Positions 45,309 to 54,364 of a DNA stretch of 61,301 bases are shown here, in pieces. The position numbers and the translations under genes are program-made. Below the pieces are notes generated by a model, which saw only the letters and a list, made by a program, of their open reading frames with translations, was not told where the DNA came from and searched no databases. Position 1 is the first letter of the stretch. Each line of letters opens with the position of its first letter. This stretch comes from Salegentibacter salarius (GTDB lineage: Bacteria > Bacteroidota > Bacteroidia > Flavobacteriales > Flavobacteriaceae): contig NZ_FVZF01000024.1 of the NCBI RefSeq assembly GCF_900168265.1, positions 1 to 61,301 on the forward strand. Reading direction: 5' to 3'.

Positions 45309-46700
45309 TTAAATATGAATTACTTCATCATAAGCAGCAGCAACAGCTTCCATTACCGCTTCACTCATCGTTGGGTGAGGGTGAACCGCTTTTAGAACTT
45401 CATGTCCTGTAGTTTCCAACTTACGTCCAAGTACAGCTTCAGCGATCATATCAGTAACTCCGGCACCAATCATATGGCAACCTAACCATTCGCCGTATTT
45501 GGCATCAAAGATCACTTTTACAAATCCTTCAGACTTTCCTGCGGCCTTTGCTTTACCTGAAGCAGAAAATGGGAATTTACCCACTTTAAGTTCATAACCA
45601 GCTTCTTTTGCTTGTTTTTCAGTCATTCCAACAGATGCAATTTCAGGCGTAGCATAAGTACAACCAGGGATGTTTCCGTAATCAAGTGGCTCTACATCCA
45701 TTCCCTTTATTTTTTCTACACAAAGAATTCCTTCCGCAGAAGCAACGTGAGCAAGGGCTGGGCCGTGAACTACATCTCCAATGGCGTAAATCCCGTCTAC
45801 ATTAGTTTTATAGAAATCGTCTACAACAATTTTATCTTTGTCGGTCTTGATCTTTAGATCTTCAAGTCCTATATTTTCGATATTGGTTTTAATTCCAACT
45901 GCAGAAAGTACCACATCCGCCTCAAGCGTTTCTTCGCCTTTTTTGGTCTTCACCTTAGCTTTTACAGTTTTACCTGAAGTATCTACACTTTCTACCGATG
46001 AATTGGTCATTACCTTAATTCCGGCTTTTTTCATGCTGCGCTCAAATTGCTTGGAGATTTCTTCATCTTCCAAAGGCACAACATTTGGCAAAAATTCTAC
46101 CACAGTAACCTCAGTTCCCATAGCGTTATAAAAATGCGCAAACTCAACTCCAATAGCACCAGAACCAACCACGATCATAGATTTTGGTTGTTTTTCTAGC
46201 GTCATTGCCTCACGGTAACCAATTACTTTTTTACCATCTTGCTTAAGGTTTGGTAATTCCCGAGAACGAGCACCGGTAGCCACAATAATATTGTCTGCCT
46301 GGTATTCTTTGGTTTTATCATTTTTATCGGTCACAGCGATTTTCTTGCCGGACTTTAATTTTCCGAAACCTTCAATGACATCAATTTTATTTTTCTTCAT
46401 TAAGAACTGAACACCTTTGCTCATTCCCCCAGCCACATCGCGGCTACGTTTAATAACTTTTGAAAAATCTTTATCAGCTTTTTCAAGGCTTAATCCGTAA
46501 TCTTCGGCATGTTTTAGGTAATCAAAAACCTCTGCACTTTTTAAAAGTGCTTTGGTTGGGATACATCCCCAGTTTAAACAAACACCCCCAAGGCTTTCTT
46601 TTTCCACAATAGCGGTTTTAAATCCTAATTGTGAAGCTCTAATTGCGGTTACGTAACCTCCGGGGCCACTACCTAAAACAATGATATCGTATTTACTCAT
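45309..46700 (-). CDS. lpd: Dihydrolipoyl dehydrogenase
   Basis: 463-residue E3 component of 2-oxoacid dehydrogenase complexes (and glycine cleavage). N-terminal FAD motif LGSGPGGYVTAIRASQLGF; redox pair GGVCLNWGCIPTKALL; NAD motif MIVVGSGAIGVEFAHFYNAMG; YAIGDVVHGPALAHVA; C-terminal His/Glu pair AVHPHPTMSEAVMEA. All intact. No other complex subunits lie nearby, so it probably serves several complexes. Confidence 0.95.
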   Translation of the reverse strand: MSKYDIIVLGSGPGGYVTAIRASQLGFKTAIVEKESLGGVCLNWGCIPTKALLKSAEVFDYLKHAEDYGLSLEKADKDFSKVIKRSRDVAGGMSKGVQFLMKKNKIDVIEGFGKLKSGKKIAVTDKNDKTKEYQADNIIVATGARSRELPNLKQDGKKVIGYREAMTLEKQPKSMIVVGSGAIGVEFAHFYNAMGTEVTVVEFLPNVVPLEDEEISKQFERSMKKAGIKVMTNSSVESVDTSGKTVKAKVKTKKGEETLEADVVLSAVGIKTNIENIGLEDLKIKTDKDKIVVDDFYKTNVDGIYAIGDVVHGPALAHVASAEGILCVEKIKGMDVEPLDYGNIPGCTYATPEIASVGMTEKQAKEAGYELKVGKFPFSASGKAKAAGKSEGFVKVIFDAKYGEWLGCHMIGAGVTDMIAEAVLGRKLETTGHEVLKAVHPHPTMSEAVMEAVAAAYDEVIHI

Positions 46701-46871
46701 ATTCGGAAATTTTTATTAGGCTTAATAAATCATATCTCGCTTAGCGAGTGAAGTTGCGAATTTAAGGAATAATCGCTTAAACTGAAAAGTTTTCATTAGG
46801 AGTATGGTAACAGTGAAAATGTTAATAGATTAAAAAGGAAGGGATAATTATTTGTTTTGGTTTTTTGAAGC

Positions 46872-46914
46872 AAATAAAAACCTCACAGGTTCAAAAAAAT
46901 CCTGTGAGGTCTTA
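46872..46914 (-). terminator. Terminator of the collagen-like lipoprotein gene
   Basis: ACCTCACAGG and CCTGTGAGGT pair across an 11-base loop; a T-run follows on the minus strand. Confidence 0.75.
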
Positions 46915-46941
46915 AATAATTATACTTAAAATAAAAATCCT

Positions 46942-47508
46942 TTATTTAGTCATTTTTACTTTTTTAACATCGCTTTCTTTTAGATCTAGAGCGTTCATTA
47001 CAGCTTTGTAACTTGCAACATCTACCCCGGTAGTTTCTGCGAAATCTGCCGGAACAATTACTATTCTGATTACCTGATCTTCTGTGAAAGCAGGATCGAG
47101 CGCAGAAAAATCTGCAGTTCCGTTCATAAAGATTCTTACATCAAAAAACGTAAAATCGAAATTGTACTGAACTTCTCCGTCTTCTACATAATAGGTTTGG
47201 GGGAGTTGCCTAAAAACTTCTACTGGTAAACCATCGGCCGTACCATCTTCACCGTCTTTTAAATAAACAAGCACAGCATCAGATTCAAAAACTTCAACAC
47301 CATTGTCGTCGAAATTTATCAAAGCCGAATAGTCGTTTCCTTCTGTAAAATCTATCCCTTCAAACTCTATAGTGGTTCCAATTAGTCCGTCTTCACCGGC
47401 AGGGCCTTGTGGACCTTCAGGACCTTGCGGCCCACGTTCTCCATCATTGGAAGAACAAGCGGTGAATAAAAAGGTTGTCATAAATAAAATTGAAAATATT
47501 TTTTTCAT
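46942..47508 (-). CDS. Lipoprotein with short collagen-like repeat
   Basis: 188 residues. Lipoprotein signal KKIFSILFMTTFLFTAC. Directly after the lipid Cys region lies a Gly-X-Y stretch (GERGPQGPEGPQGPAGEDG), about six triplets. The rest is a beta-rich, acidic domain that I do not recognise. Short collagen-like stretches at this place are common in flavobacterial lipoproteins and may form a trimeric stalk. The MsrB genes are transcribed from the same strand just upstream, but the gap is small (19 bp), so co-transcription with them is possible. Confidence 0.75.
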   Translation of the reverse strand: MKKIFSILFMTTFLFTACSSNDGERGPQGPEGPQGPAGEDGLIGTTIEFEGIDFTEGNDYSALINFDDNGVEVFESDAVLVYLKDGEDGTADGLPVEVFRQLPQTYYVEDGEVQYNFDFTFFDVRIFMNGTADFSALDPAFTEDQVIRIVIVPADFAETTGVDVASYKAVMNALDLKESDVKKVKMTK

Positions 47509-47527
47509 AATTATAGGTGTTAGGTTG

Positions 47528-47920
47528 TTATTTATTAAAATTAATACTTGCGGAATTTACGCAATAGCGTTGGCCGGTATCGGTAGGACCATCATCAAAA
47601 ACGTGGCCAAGATGGCCTCCGCAATTGGCACAAAGAATTTCTGTTCTAATCATGCCAAAGGTTTTATCCTGAACATATTCTACTTTTCCTTCTATAGCTT
47701 TATCAAAGCTTGGCCAGCCACAGCCACTGTCAAATTTTGCTTCGCTATCAAAAAGTTTTTCGCCACAACCTGCGCAAAAATATTCTCCATCTTCAAAATG
47801 CATGTTGTATTTCCCAGTATGTGGTGCTTCAGTACCTTTTTTTCTCAATACCCGAAATTGTTCTTCAGAAAGCTGTTCTTTCCATTCGGTTTCGGGTTTT
47901 TCTATACTGTATTTCTTCAT
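47528..47920 (-). CDS. msrB: Peptide-methionine (R)-S-oxide reductase MsrB, cytoplasmic
   Basis: 130 residues from the ATG at 47920 (MKKYSIEKPETEWKEQLSEE). Two zinc CxxC pairs: CAGCG and CANCG. Catalytic site GQRYCVNSASINF with Cys near 120. It repairs R-form methionine sulfoxide in proteins. No signal peptide. It follows a second MsrB (lipoprotein form) by 37 bp, containing an 8-bp perfect hairpin. Confidence 0.93.
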   Translation of the reverse strand: MKKYSIEKPETEWKEQLSEEQFRVLRKKGTEAPHTGKYNMHFEDGEYFCAGCGEKLFDSEAKFDSGCGWPSFDKAIEGKVEYVQDKTFGMIRTEILCANCGGHLGHVFDDGPTDTGQRYCVNSASINFNK

Positions 47921-47937
47921 TTTAATATTTTTAGTCA

Positions 47938-47958
47938 TTTCCGCGAAGGCGGAAATCT
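47938..47958. other. Hairpin between the two msrB genes
   Basis: ATTTCCGC and GCGGAAAT form a perfect 8-bp stem with GAAG loop. It overlaps the end of the upstream msrB frame. Confidence 0.6.
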
Positions 47959-48452
47959 TATTTTTCTTTAGGTTCAAAATCCATCGCTACTCCATTAATG
48001 CAATGTCTTTTTCCGGTAGTTTCTCTTGGGCCATCGTCAAAAACGTGTCCCAGGTGCCCACCACAGCGGGCACAGTGAACTTCGTTTCTTTGGTAGCCTA
48101 ATTTTGAATCGGTACCATAGGCGACGCCGCCTTCAATTGCTCGATCAAAACTTGGCCAACCTGTACCACTCATAAATTTGTGTTCGGTTTCGTATAATTC
48201 ATTTCCGCAGGCAGCGCAAACAAAAGTTCCGGGTTCTTTTATATCATTTAAAGGACTGGAGAACGAGGGTTCGGTAGCAGCTTTTCTCAAAACCCGGTAT
48301 TCAGCATCGGTTAACTCAGCTTTCCACTCCTCTTCAGTTTTGGAAACTTCAAATTCCTCTTGCTTGTCCTGTGCTTCCTTTTGGTCTTTTTGGGCATTAC
48401 CCTGGCAGCTTATAATAAAAACGGCCAGTAAAAACGGTAGAATCTTTTTCAT
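47958..48452 (-). CDS. Peptide-methionine (R)-S-oxide reductase MsrB, lipoprotein form
   Basis: 164 residues. Signal KKILPFLLAVFIISC with lipid Cys at residue 16 and a charged linker, then the MsrB domain: CAACG, CARCG, and KRHCINGVAMDF with the catalytic Cys near 150. A periplasmic or outer-membrane repair enzyme for oxidised surface proteins. It is paralogous to the cytoplasmic MsrB just downstream; both keep zinc ligands and catalytic Cys. Confidence 0.92.
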   Translation of the reverse strand: MKKILPFLLAVFIISCQGNAQKDQKEAQDKQEEFEVSKTEEEWKAELTDAEYRVLRKAATEPSFSSPLNDIKEPGTFVCAACGNELYETEHKFMSGTGWPSFDRAIEGGVAYGTDSKLGYQRNEVHCARCGGHLGHVFDDGPRETTGKRHCINGVAMDFEPKEK

Positions 48453-48551
48453 TGCTTTTAAAATTAAATTTTTCCAAACAGGATTTAAAATGGTTGAAAC
48501 ACCAAGCCTTATTAAATATCCTTTATGGTTTTTTATTTAAAAGTACAAAGA

Positions 48552-49421
48552 TTATACCGCGATGAACGTTGTGATTTTGTTAATTACCTCAGGATCGCCT
48601 AAGATGCGACGATGCCCTAAACCCTTGGTAGTGTAAAGTTCGCTGTTTTCCAATGCTTCATCAATATCATAAGCAGAAGATATTTCAACATCTACATCAT
48701 TTTCATCATGGATAACAAGAGTAGGAGTTGAGACGTCTTTAGCTGAAATCGCTCCTGAATAACTATCCAGATCAATATCAAATTTCTTATCAAAGTGAGA
48801 CTTCATTTTATCGGCCACCTTTCTATTCATTTTTAGGTTTTTTGCGAAATCACGGGTTATATGCGTAATACTATTCGCAGTACCTATTATAACGAGTTTC
48901 TTTGCTTTTAAACCTTCTTTTGCTGCTCGCAAGGTCGCCATTCCACCTAAAGAATGCCCAATAACGGCTTCAAAAGGGCCATATTTTTCGTCTAAAATTT
49001 GCACAGCGTCAATAAAATCCAACATCATACTTTTTTGTCCCGGGGCTTTCCCATGTGCGGGTGCATCAAAACTAACAGTACTGTATCCCTTATCTTTTAG
49101 TGCCTCAGCTATTTTAGCTAATTGCGTTCCGCGCCCGCTCCAGCCGTGAACCAGTAAGATTTTCTTGCTGCTTTTGCCAAATTCGTAAACTACAATTTCC
49201 CGATTTGTTTTAGGAATAGTAAGACGATGTTGTTTGGAAAGCTCGTCCATATTCTTCTCCCGGTCTGGAAGCTTGTATTTAAATGGAGTTAAGAAAAGCT
49301 GCGCTGCAAATCTGCTAGCCACGAAAGGGGAAAGTTTTGAAAGTACTTTTCCAGTATATCTTATATAATTAGGTACCAATAATCTTTGTACCGGGATTTG
49401 ATCTTTTTTTTGCTGATTCAT
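48552..49421 (-). CDS. Alpha/beta hydrolase
   Basis: 289 residues. Alpha/beta hydrolase fold with oxyanion site LLVHGWSGRGTQL, nucleophile elbow VIGHSLGGMATLRAA (Ser), acid in VIHDENDVDV and His in GLGHRRIL. No signal peptide. Substrate unknown. Monocistronic on the minus strand. Confidence 0.85.
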   Translation of the reverse strand: MNQQKKDQIPVQRLLVPNYIRYTGKVLSKLSPFVASRFAAQLFLTPFKYKLPDREKNMDELSKQHRLTIPKTNREIVVYEFGKSSKKILLVHGWSGRGTQLAKIAEALKDKGYSTVSFDAPAHGKAPGQKSMMLDFIDAVQILDEKYGPFEAVIGHSLGGMATLRAAKEGLKAKKLVIIGTANSITHITRDFAKNLKMNRKVADKMKSHFDKKFDIDLDSYSGAISAKDVSTPTLVIHDENDVDVEISSAYDIDEALENSELYTTKGLGHRRILGDPEVINKITTFIAV

Positions 49422-49613
49422 TTTTTCAAGGTAAGATCGTGCAATTTACATATTTCCTGAATGCTTAACACTTTTGAGTAGTCCCTTTCTATATTCTATA
49501 AGAGATAATGGTTTGGTATCATTTTTGAAAACCTATTAACTGTTAAATGATGCTTAAAACAATAAGCAGGCTTTGAAGGCTTTTGTAATTTTAACAAAAC
49601 TAAACCAATAAAG

Positions 49614-50435
49614 ATGAAACTTAAAAAATCAATTAGTATGGTGGCTGTTTTACTGCTCGTAGTGGCATGTAAAACCAATCCTTTTACTGGAGAAAAGAAT
49701 TTGAATTTTGTTTCTAACGATCAATTATTTCCGAGCTCCTTTGAGCAATACGATCAGTTTTTATCTGAAAATGAAGTGGTAACCGGAACTGCTGAATCGC
49801 AAATGATTAAGCGAGTAGGTAATAAAATAGAAACTGCTGCTGAAAGATATTTAAACGCGAATGGTTACCAGGGTTTTCTAGAAGATTTTAGATGGGAATA
49901 CAACCTGGTAAAAGATGATGCGGTAAACGCATTTGCAATGCCCGGTGGAAAAATAGTTTTCTACACCGGAATTTTACCCGTAGCTGAAACAGAAACAGGT
50001 GTTGCCGTAGTAATGGCGCACGAAATTGCCCATGCCCTTGCAGATCACGGTGCGCAAAGAATGAGTGCCGCACAATTGCAGCAACTTGGTGCTGTTGCCG
50101 GTTCTGTAGCCGTTAGTGGAAGAAGCCAGGAAACTCAACAAATTTTTGCACAGGCTTATGGTTTGGGCACACAATTAGGAGTGATGTTACCTTTTAGCCG
50201 TAGCCACGAAACCGAGGCCGATAGAATAGGCTTAACCTTAATGGCAATTGCCGGTTACGATCCCGATGAAGCTGCAGATCTATGGAGAAGAATGGCTGCT
50301 CAAAGTGATGGTCAGGCTCCACCTGAGTTTTTGAGCACTCACCCGTCTAACCAAACAAGGATTAACAACTTGCAACAATGGGCACCGGAAGCTAAGGCGG
50401 AAGCTAAAAAATATGGGGTTACAAGTTTTGAATAG
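49614..50435 (+). CDS. M48 family zinc metallopeptidase, lipoprotein
   Basis: 273 residues with lipobox LLLVVACKTN (lipid Cys near 20). Zinc site HEIAH (about 136-140) and HETEADRIGL (about 198). Related to the periplasmic BepA/Ste24-like peptidases that clear misfolded outer-membrane proteins. Membrane-anchored on the periplasmic side. Monocistronic with its own terminator. Confidence 0.92.
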   Translation: MKLKKSISMVAVLLLVVACKTNPFTGEKNLNFVSNDQLFPSSFEQYDQFLSENEVVTGTAESQMIKRVGNKIETAAERYLNANGYQGFLEDFRWEYNLVKDDAVNAFAMPGGKIVFYTGILPVAETETGVAVVMAHEIAHALADHGAQRMSAAQLQQLGAVAGSVAVSGRSQETQQIFAQAYGLGTQLGVMLPFSRSHETEADRIGLTLMAIAGYDPDEAADLWRRMAAQSDGQAPPEFLSTHPSNQTRINNLQQWAPEAKAEAKKYGVTSFE

Positions 50436-50457
50436 AATATAACCTAGAAATTATATG

Positions 50458-50486
50458 AAAAAGCTGTCTTTTAAGGCAGCTTTTTC
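50458..50486 (+). terminator. Terminator of the M48 gene
   Basis: AAAAAGCTGTCTT and AAGGCAGCTTTTT form a short-loop stem with a T-run. Confidence 0.8.
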
Positions 50487-50517
50487 TATTTTAGGGTTCT
50501 GCAAAAAACCGTTATAA

Positions 50518-51855
50518 ATGAAGGTACTTCCCAAAGGGCATAAAAAATTAGTACGTGCCTGGGCTTTTTATGATTGGGCAAATTCGGTTTACAGCCTGGT
50601 TATTTCATCAGCTATTTTTCCTATTTTTTATGGAGCTCTTACTATAGTAAAAGATGAAGACGGTACTATTCTAGATGATACTGTAGATTTTTTGGGAATA
50701 AGTTTTAATAACGATTCATTAATAAGCTATGTAACCGCAGCTGCTTTTTTGGTTGTTTCTGTTTTAAGTCCGTTTTTATCGGGAATTGCAGATTATGTGG
50801 GGAATAAGAAGAACTTCCTGAAGTTTTTCTGCTATTTGGGAGCATTATCCTGTATTGGTCTTTTTTGGTTCAACCTGGAATACCTTTGGTTTGGTTTGCT
50901 TTGTTATTTTCTTGCTCTTATAGGCTTTTGGGCCAGCCTGGTTTTTTATAATTCCTATCTGCCCGATATCGCTTTTCCAGAACAACAGGATAAGGTTAGC
51001 GCACAGGGATTTTCTTTGGGATATATTGGTAGTGTAATTTTATTGATCATTTGCCTGTTAATGATCTTAAATTACGAGACTTTTGGTTTTGAGAGTGAAG
51101 CTTTACCTACACGTTTGTCTTTTGTTTTAACGGGAGTTTGGTGGATTGGTTTTAGCCAATACACTTATGCTTATTTACCTAAAGGAAATAAAAAAGCCGC
51201 ATTTACTAAAAATGTGCTTTTCAATGGGTTTAGAGAACTTCGCGGAATATGGATAACGCTTAAACACAATATTCAGCTTAAAAGATATTTGATCGCTTTT
51301 TTTGTTTACAGTATGGCTGTGCAAACCATAATGCTGGTTGCCACTTATTTTGGGATTGAAGAGCTGGAGTGGGGAGAGCAGGATGCTACTACAGGATTAA
51401 TTATTAGTATTTTATTAATTCAGTTGGTTGCTGTGGTTGGGGCTACGTTAACTTCCAGGTTAGCAGTGAAATTTGGAAATATTAAAATCCTGATCTTTAT
51501 CAACCTCATTTGGATAGCCATCTGTGGTTACGCCTTTTTTATTGTTAGTCCACAGCAATTCTATGTGGCAGCGGCTTCAGTAGGTTTGGTAATGGGCGGT
51601 ATACAGTCCCTGTCCAGATCTACCTATTCTAAAATGCTTCCCAGTAATGCTATAGATACCGCAAGTTATTTCAGCTTCTATGATGTAGCCGAAAAAATTG
51701 GAATCGTTATAGGAATGTTCCTTTATGGAGTAGTAGCGCAAATCACCGGAAGTGTACGAAATTCAATTTTATTCCTAGTGGTTTTCTTTATAGCTGGAGT
51801 AATTTTGCTGTTACGTGTACCAATAAAAAATCCTGCCACAAAAGACAGGATTTAA
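50518..51855 (+). CDS. MFS transporter, UMF1/Atg22-like
   Basis: 445 residues, about 12 membrane helices. N-terminal region LVRAWAFYDWANSVYSLVIS and the loop GIADYVGNKKNFLKFFCYLG fit the UMF1 family (Atg22-like), whose members move amino acids or sugars; the bacterial substrate is not known. LSRSTYSKMLP and SYFSFYDVAEKIGIVIG mark the second half. Its final codons overlap the terminator of the convergent GIN gene. Confidence 0.85.
   Translation: MKVLPKGHKKLVRAWAFYDWANSVYSLVISSAIFPIFYGALTIVKDEDGTILDDTVDFLGISFNNDSLISYVTAAAFLVVSVLSPFLSGIADYVGNKKNFLKFFCYLGALSCIGLFWFNLEYLWFGLLCYFLALIGFWASLVFYNSYLPDIAFPEQQDKVSAQGFSLGYIGSVILLIICLLMILNYETFGFESEALPTRLSFVLTGVWWIGFSQYTYAYLPKGNKKAAFTKNVLFNGFRELRGIWITLKHNIQLKRYLIAFFVYSMAVQTIMLVATYFGIEELEWGEQDATTGLIISILLIQLVAVVGATLTSRLAVKFGNIKILIFINLIWIAICGYAFFIVSPQQFYVAAASVGLVMGGIQSLSRSTYSKMLPSNAIDTASYFSFYDVAEKIGIVIGMFLYGVVAQITGSVRNSILFLVVFFIAGVILLLRVPIKNPATKDRI
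51824..51853 (-). terminator. Terminator overlapping the MFS 3' end
   Basis: AAATCCTG and CAGGATTT pair within the last codons of the MFS gene; T-run on the minus strand. It ends the second ECF operon, so the sequence serves coding and termination at once. Confidence 0.65.
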
Positions 51856-51876
51856 GCAATTTTTCTTTTTCAATTA

Positions 51877-52629
51877 TTATTTCTTCGGAAGGGATTGATG
51901 TGATGAAACCGAACCTGATCCCGAAGTTTTAAAATCCTGATTTTTAGGATTTCCTTTATATTTAATATCTCCCGAGCCCATTACCTTAGCTTTTAAGCTT
52001 GAATTTGCTGAAATTTGAATATCTCCAGATCCCATTACGGTAGCTTCCACATTTTCAGCTCTTAGATCGTAAGCTTTAAAATCTCCAGAACCGGTAACTT
52101 TGCAATCAAAGTCCCTGGCTGTTCCTGATAACAGGATGTCTCCAGACCCGGTAACTTGTCCCGAGAGATCTTCTACTTCCAACTCTAATTTAATATCTCC
52201 AGAGCCGGTTACTTTAGTGCTAAACTTTTTTGCATTTATTTTCGAGGTGTTCCAAACATCGCCAGAGCCGGTAACTTCCACAGCTGATAGATCCTTAAAG
52301 GGAACAGTGACTTTAATATCATTATTCCTGGAAGGTTTCAAATTATAACCTTTTTCTACAGAAATTTTCAAAGTACCGCCATTTACTTCGGTAGTGATAT
52401 ATTCTTGCAGGTTGCTTTCGGCCTCTACGATTAAATTGCCTTCGGTGCCTGAAACCAGTTGAACATCCATTGAACCTACCAGCGAGATCTCATCATAATC
52501 TGCAGTGTTTCTTTTTTCTGAAGTCATATCGCCATTACCTCTTACAGTTTCGTTGCTTCCCCACCATTGGCATTGTGCGGGAGTAGTTGCGATGAATGAT
52601 ATTGCTAATATTAAGAATAGATTTTTCAT
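51877..52629 (-). CDS. Head-GIN domain secreted protein
   Basis: 250 residues with a signal peptide (1-20, ending AQCQ). The domain is a beta-solenoid built of repeats with the GSGDI/GSGDV turn (about ten times, e.g. VTGSGDIKLELEVEDL, VMGSGDIQISAN). This is the GIN/head-GIN domain of Bacteroidetes surface or auto-adhesin proteins. Last gene of the second ECF operon, 29 bp after its partner. Confidence 0.9.
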   Translation of the reverse strand: MKNLFLILAISFIATTPAQCQWWGSNETVRGNGDMTSEKRNTADYDEISLVGSMDVQLVSGTEGNLIVEAESNLQEYITTEVNGGTLKISVEKGYNLKPSRNNDIKVTVPFKDLSAVEVTGSGDVWNTSKINAKKFSTKVTGSGDIKLELEVEDLSGQVTGSGDILLSGTARDFDCKVTGSGDFKAYDLRAENVEATVMGSGDIQISANSSLKAKVMGSGDIKYKGNPKNQDFKTSGSGSVSSHQSLPKK

Positions 52630-52658
52630 GATTTTGTGTTTTTTGATTGATAAATATT

Positions 52659-53744
52659 TTAGTTTTTATTAAAAGTTACATTTCCGTAATTAGTGTTGAT
52701 GTAAATGGTATTTCCGCTATTTTCTTGCAGGTGATAACCTTCAAAGAGTTTACTGGTGTTTTCGTCGTGACGCTTCCTAATTTCCATCTCTTTCAGGCCT
52801 TTCGCATTTCCATAAGAAGATTTTATGGTAAAATTAAACGGGTGCTCACTATCGTAGCCTAGTTTTATTCCGGCGTAATCAGTGTTTATCTCTACCTTAG
52901 AAACTCCTTTTATAAGTTTTTCAATACTTGCTGAACCATAATCTAAATTTAGATCTAAAGATTCGAAAACACGCCCTATTTTGGTACTTAAGTAATCACC
53001 ATTGCCAACGATTCTTTTCGCTTTTTCTATGGTAATACTACCATAATCGCAATTAAAATCAAGCTGGGCTACTTTTTTAATCCTGGAGTCGGTATAATCG
53101 GCATTTACATATAGTTTTCCGGCTTCTTCAATTTGGTATCCGCTGTAATCGGCATTTATTTCAGCATTTTTCACGTAACCTATATGGCTGTTTCTAGTAT
53201 AATCAAAATTTAGCTGATTAGAGTTTCCTCTTAATTCTCCAATATCTACTTTCCCATAATCGCAGTTAATTTTGGCATTACCTAACAGCCGGTCTATATA
53301 AATTCCGCCGTAATCATTTTTAATATCCACACTGTGTTTTTCCGGAGCTTTTATCACATAATTAATCTCCATATTTACATTGTTAGAGCTATTAAAAAGT
53401 GAGCTCCACCAGGATTGTTCTTCCCTTTTAAAATGGGTTTTAGCTCTCACCCCAGAAGAAGATTGATTAAATTCTATATTAATTTCGTCTAACTTCTTTT
53501 GTACTTTTTCCTCATCGTCACCATTGGTCTTTATGTTCACTTCTATCACTACTTTATTTTGGTTCCAGGTAGAAATATCTACATTCCCGTAACTGTTATC
53601 GATAGTTAGCATATCGCTGGCGCTAACATTGTAAGATTTAGTGACTTTTTTGGTCTTGGTATGCCGGCCGTCTAAATCGCCGTTACAGTAACTTACTGCG
53701 GGAACTAATAGCGCTAGTATAATGATATTAAATATAGTTTTCAT
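52659..53744 (-). CDS. Secreted beta-solenoid repeat protein (DUF4097-like)
   Basis: 361 residues, signal peptide 1-19 (ending VSYCNG). From about 130 a repeat of 15-20 residues opens with an Asp-Tyr pair: NCDYGKVDIGEL, NADYSGYQIEEA, NCDYGSITIEKA, NGDYLSTKIGRV, NLDYGSASIEKL, NTDYAGIKLGYD. This fits a right-handed parallel beta helix, related to DUF4097 adhesin-like proteins. It starts 17 bp inside the anti-sigma gene and is probably the main effector with the GIN protein. Confidence 0.78.
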   Translation of the reverse strand: MKTIFNIIILALLVPAVSYCNGDLDGRHTKTKKVTKSYNVSASDMLTIDNSYGNVDISTWNQNKVVIEVNIKTNGDDEEKVQKKLDEINIEFNQSSSGVRAKTHFKREEQSWWSSLFNSSNNVNMEINYVIKAPEKHSVDIKNDYGGIYIDRLLGNAKINCDYGKVDIGELRGNSNQLNFDYTRNSHIGYVKNAEINADYSGYQIEEAGKLYVNADYTDSRIKKVAQLDFNCDYGSITIEKAKRIVGNGDYLSTKIGRVFESLDLNLDYGSASIEKLIKGVSKVEINTDYAGIKLGYDSEHPFNFTIKSSYGNAKGLKEMEIRKRHDENTSKLFEGYHLQENSGNTIYINTNYGNVTFNKN

Positions 53745-54294
53745 CGCTTTTATTTTTTAGGGATTTAATATTTTCTATTTGATCGAGTACTTGTTTTAAA
53801 AGATCTATTCTTTGCTGAAAATTGGAGATCATGGCATAAATTACACGTTCATCCTGCCCGCTATTTCGCAAGTCTTTTTGAAGTTTTTTATATTCTGTTT
53901 CCAGTTTTTCCAGCTGGGTTAAAGCATCTTCAACAATAGCTTCAGTTCCCGGGGCATTTTCAGCTTTTAAGTTTTGCAGCTCGGTTTCAATAAGCTGGGT
54001 GTAAAACTGTTTCGTTTCTTTCATTTGAGGAGAAACACTAGCTAAATCGCCTTGATTTTTATAGGAGTTTTCACTGAAAAATCCTGCAAAAACCATAAAA
54101 GCTATAGCAAGTATCGCAGCCACCGAAAGCATTGGCGCCCATAAGCCTCTCTTATTTGAGCCTTTAACTGAATTTCTGGAATGGCTATTTTGTTCTTCCA
54201 GCTTTTCCAGGAACCTTTCCTTATGCCCGGTTGCCGGTTCCTTATTATCGAAATCCAGCTCTTTAAAAAGCTCGTTTATATTATCTCTTTTCAT
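53728..54294 (-). CDS. Anti-sigma factor-like membrane protein
   Basis: 188 residues: a short cytoplasmic N-terminus (INELFKELDFDNKEPATGHK), one membrane helix (WAPMLSVAAILAIAFMVFAG, near 50-70) and an external coiled domain (LIETELQNLKAENAPGTEAI). Next to an ECF sigma gene this is the layout of an anti-sigma factor, although the N-terminus has no zinc signature. It overlaps the following gene by 17 bp. Confidence 0.72.
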   Translation of the reverse strand: MKRDNINELFKELDFDNKEPATGHKERFLEKLEEQNSHSRNSVKGSNKRGLWAPMLSVAAILAIAFMVFAGFFSENSYKNQGDLASVSPQMKETKQFYTQLIETELQNLKAENAPGTEAIVEDALTQLEKLETEYKKLQKDLRNSGQDERVIYAMISNFQQRIDLLKQVLDQIENIKSLKNKSDENYI

Positions 54295-54364
54295 AATTTT
54301 ATAGATTGAAATAATCCAGTAAGTTTCTCACAGACTAATTATTTTCACCTGGTTTTTTGCCAGT

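Noticed and set aside
46734-46748. Short palindrome TCGCTTAGCGA upstream of lpd as an operator
   Set aside because: It is short and single; no regulator gene is nearby and no second copy was seen.
47372-47971. 199-residue plus-strand frame opposite the collagen-like and msrB genes
   Set aside because: Its Pro/Gly-rich start is the antisense of the Gly-X-Y repeat, and the rest mirrors MsrB codons.
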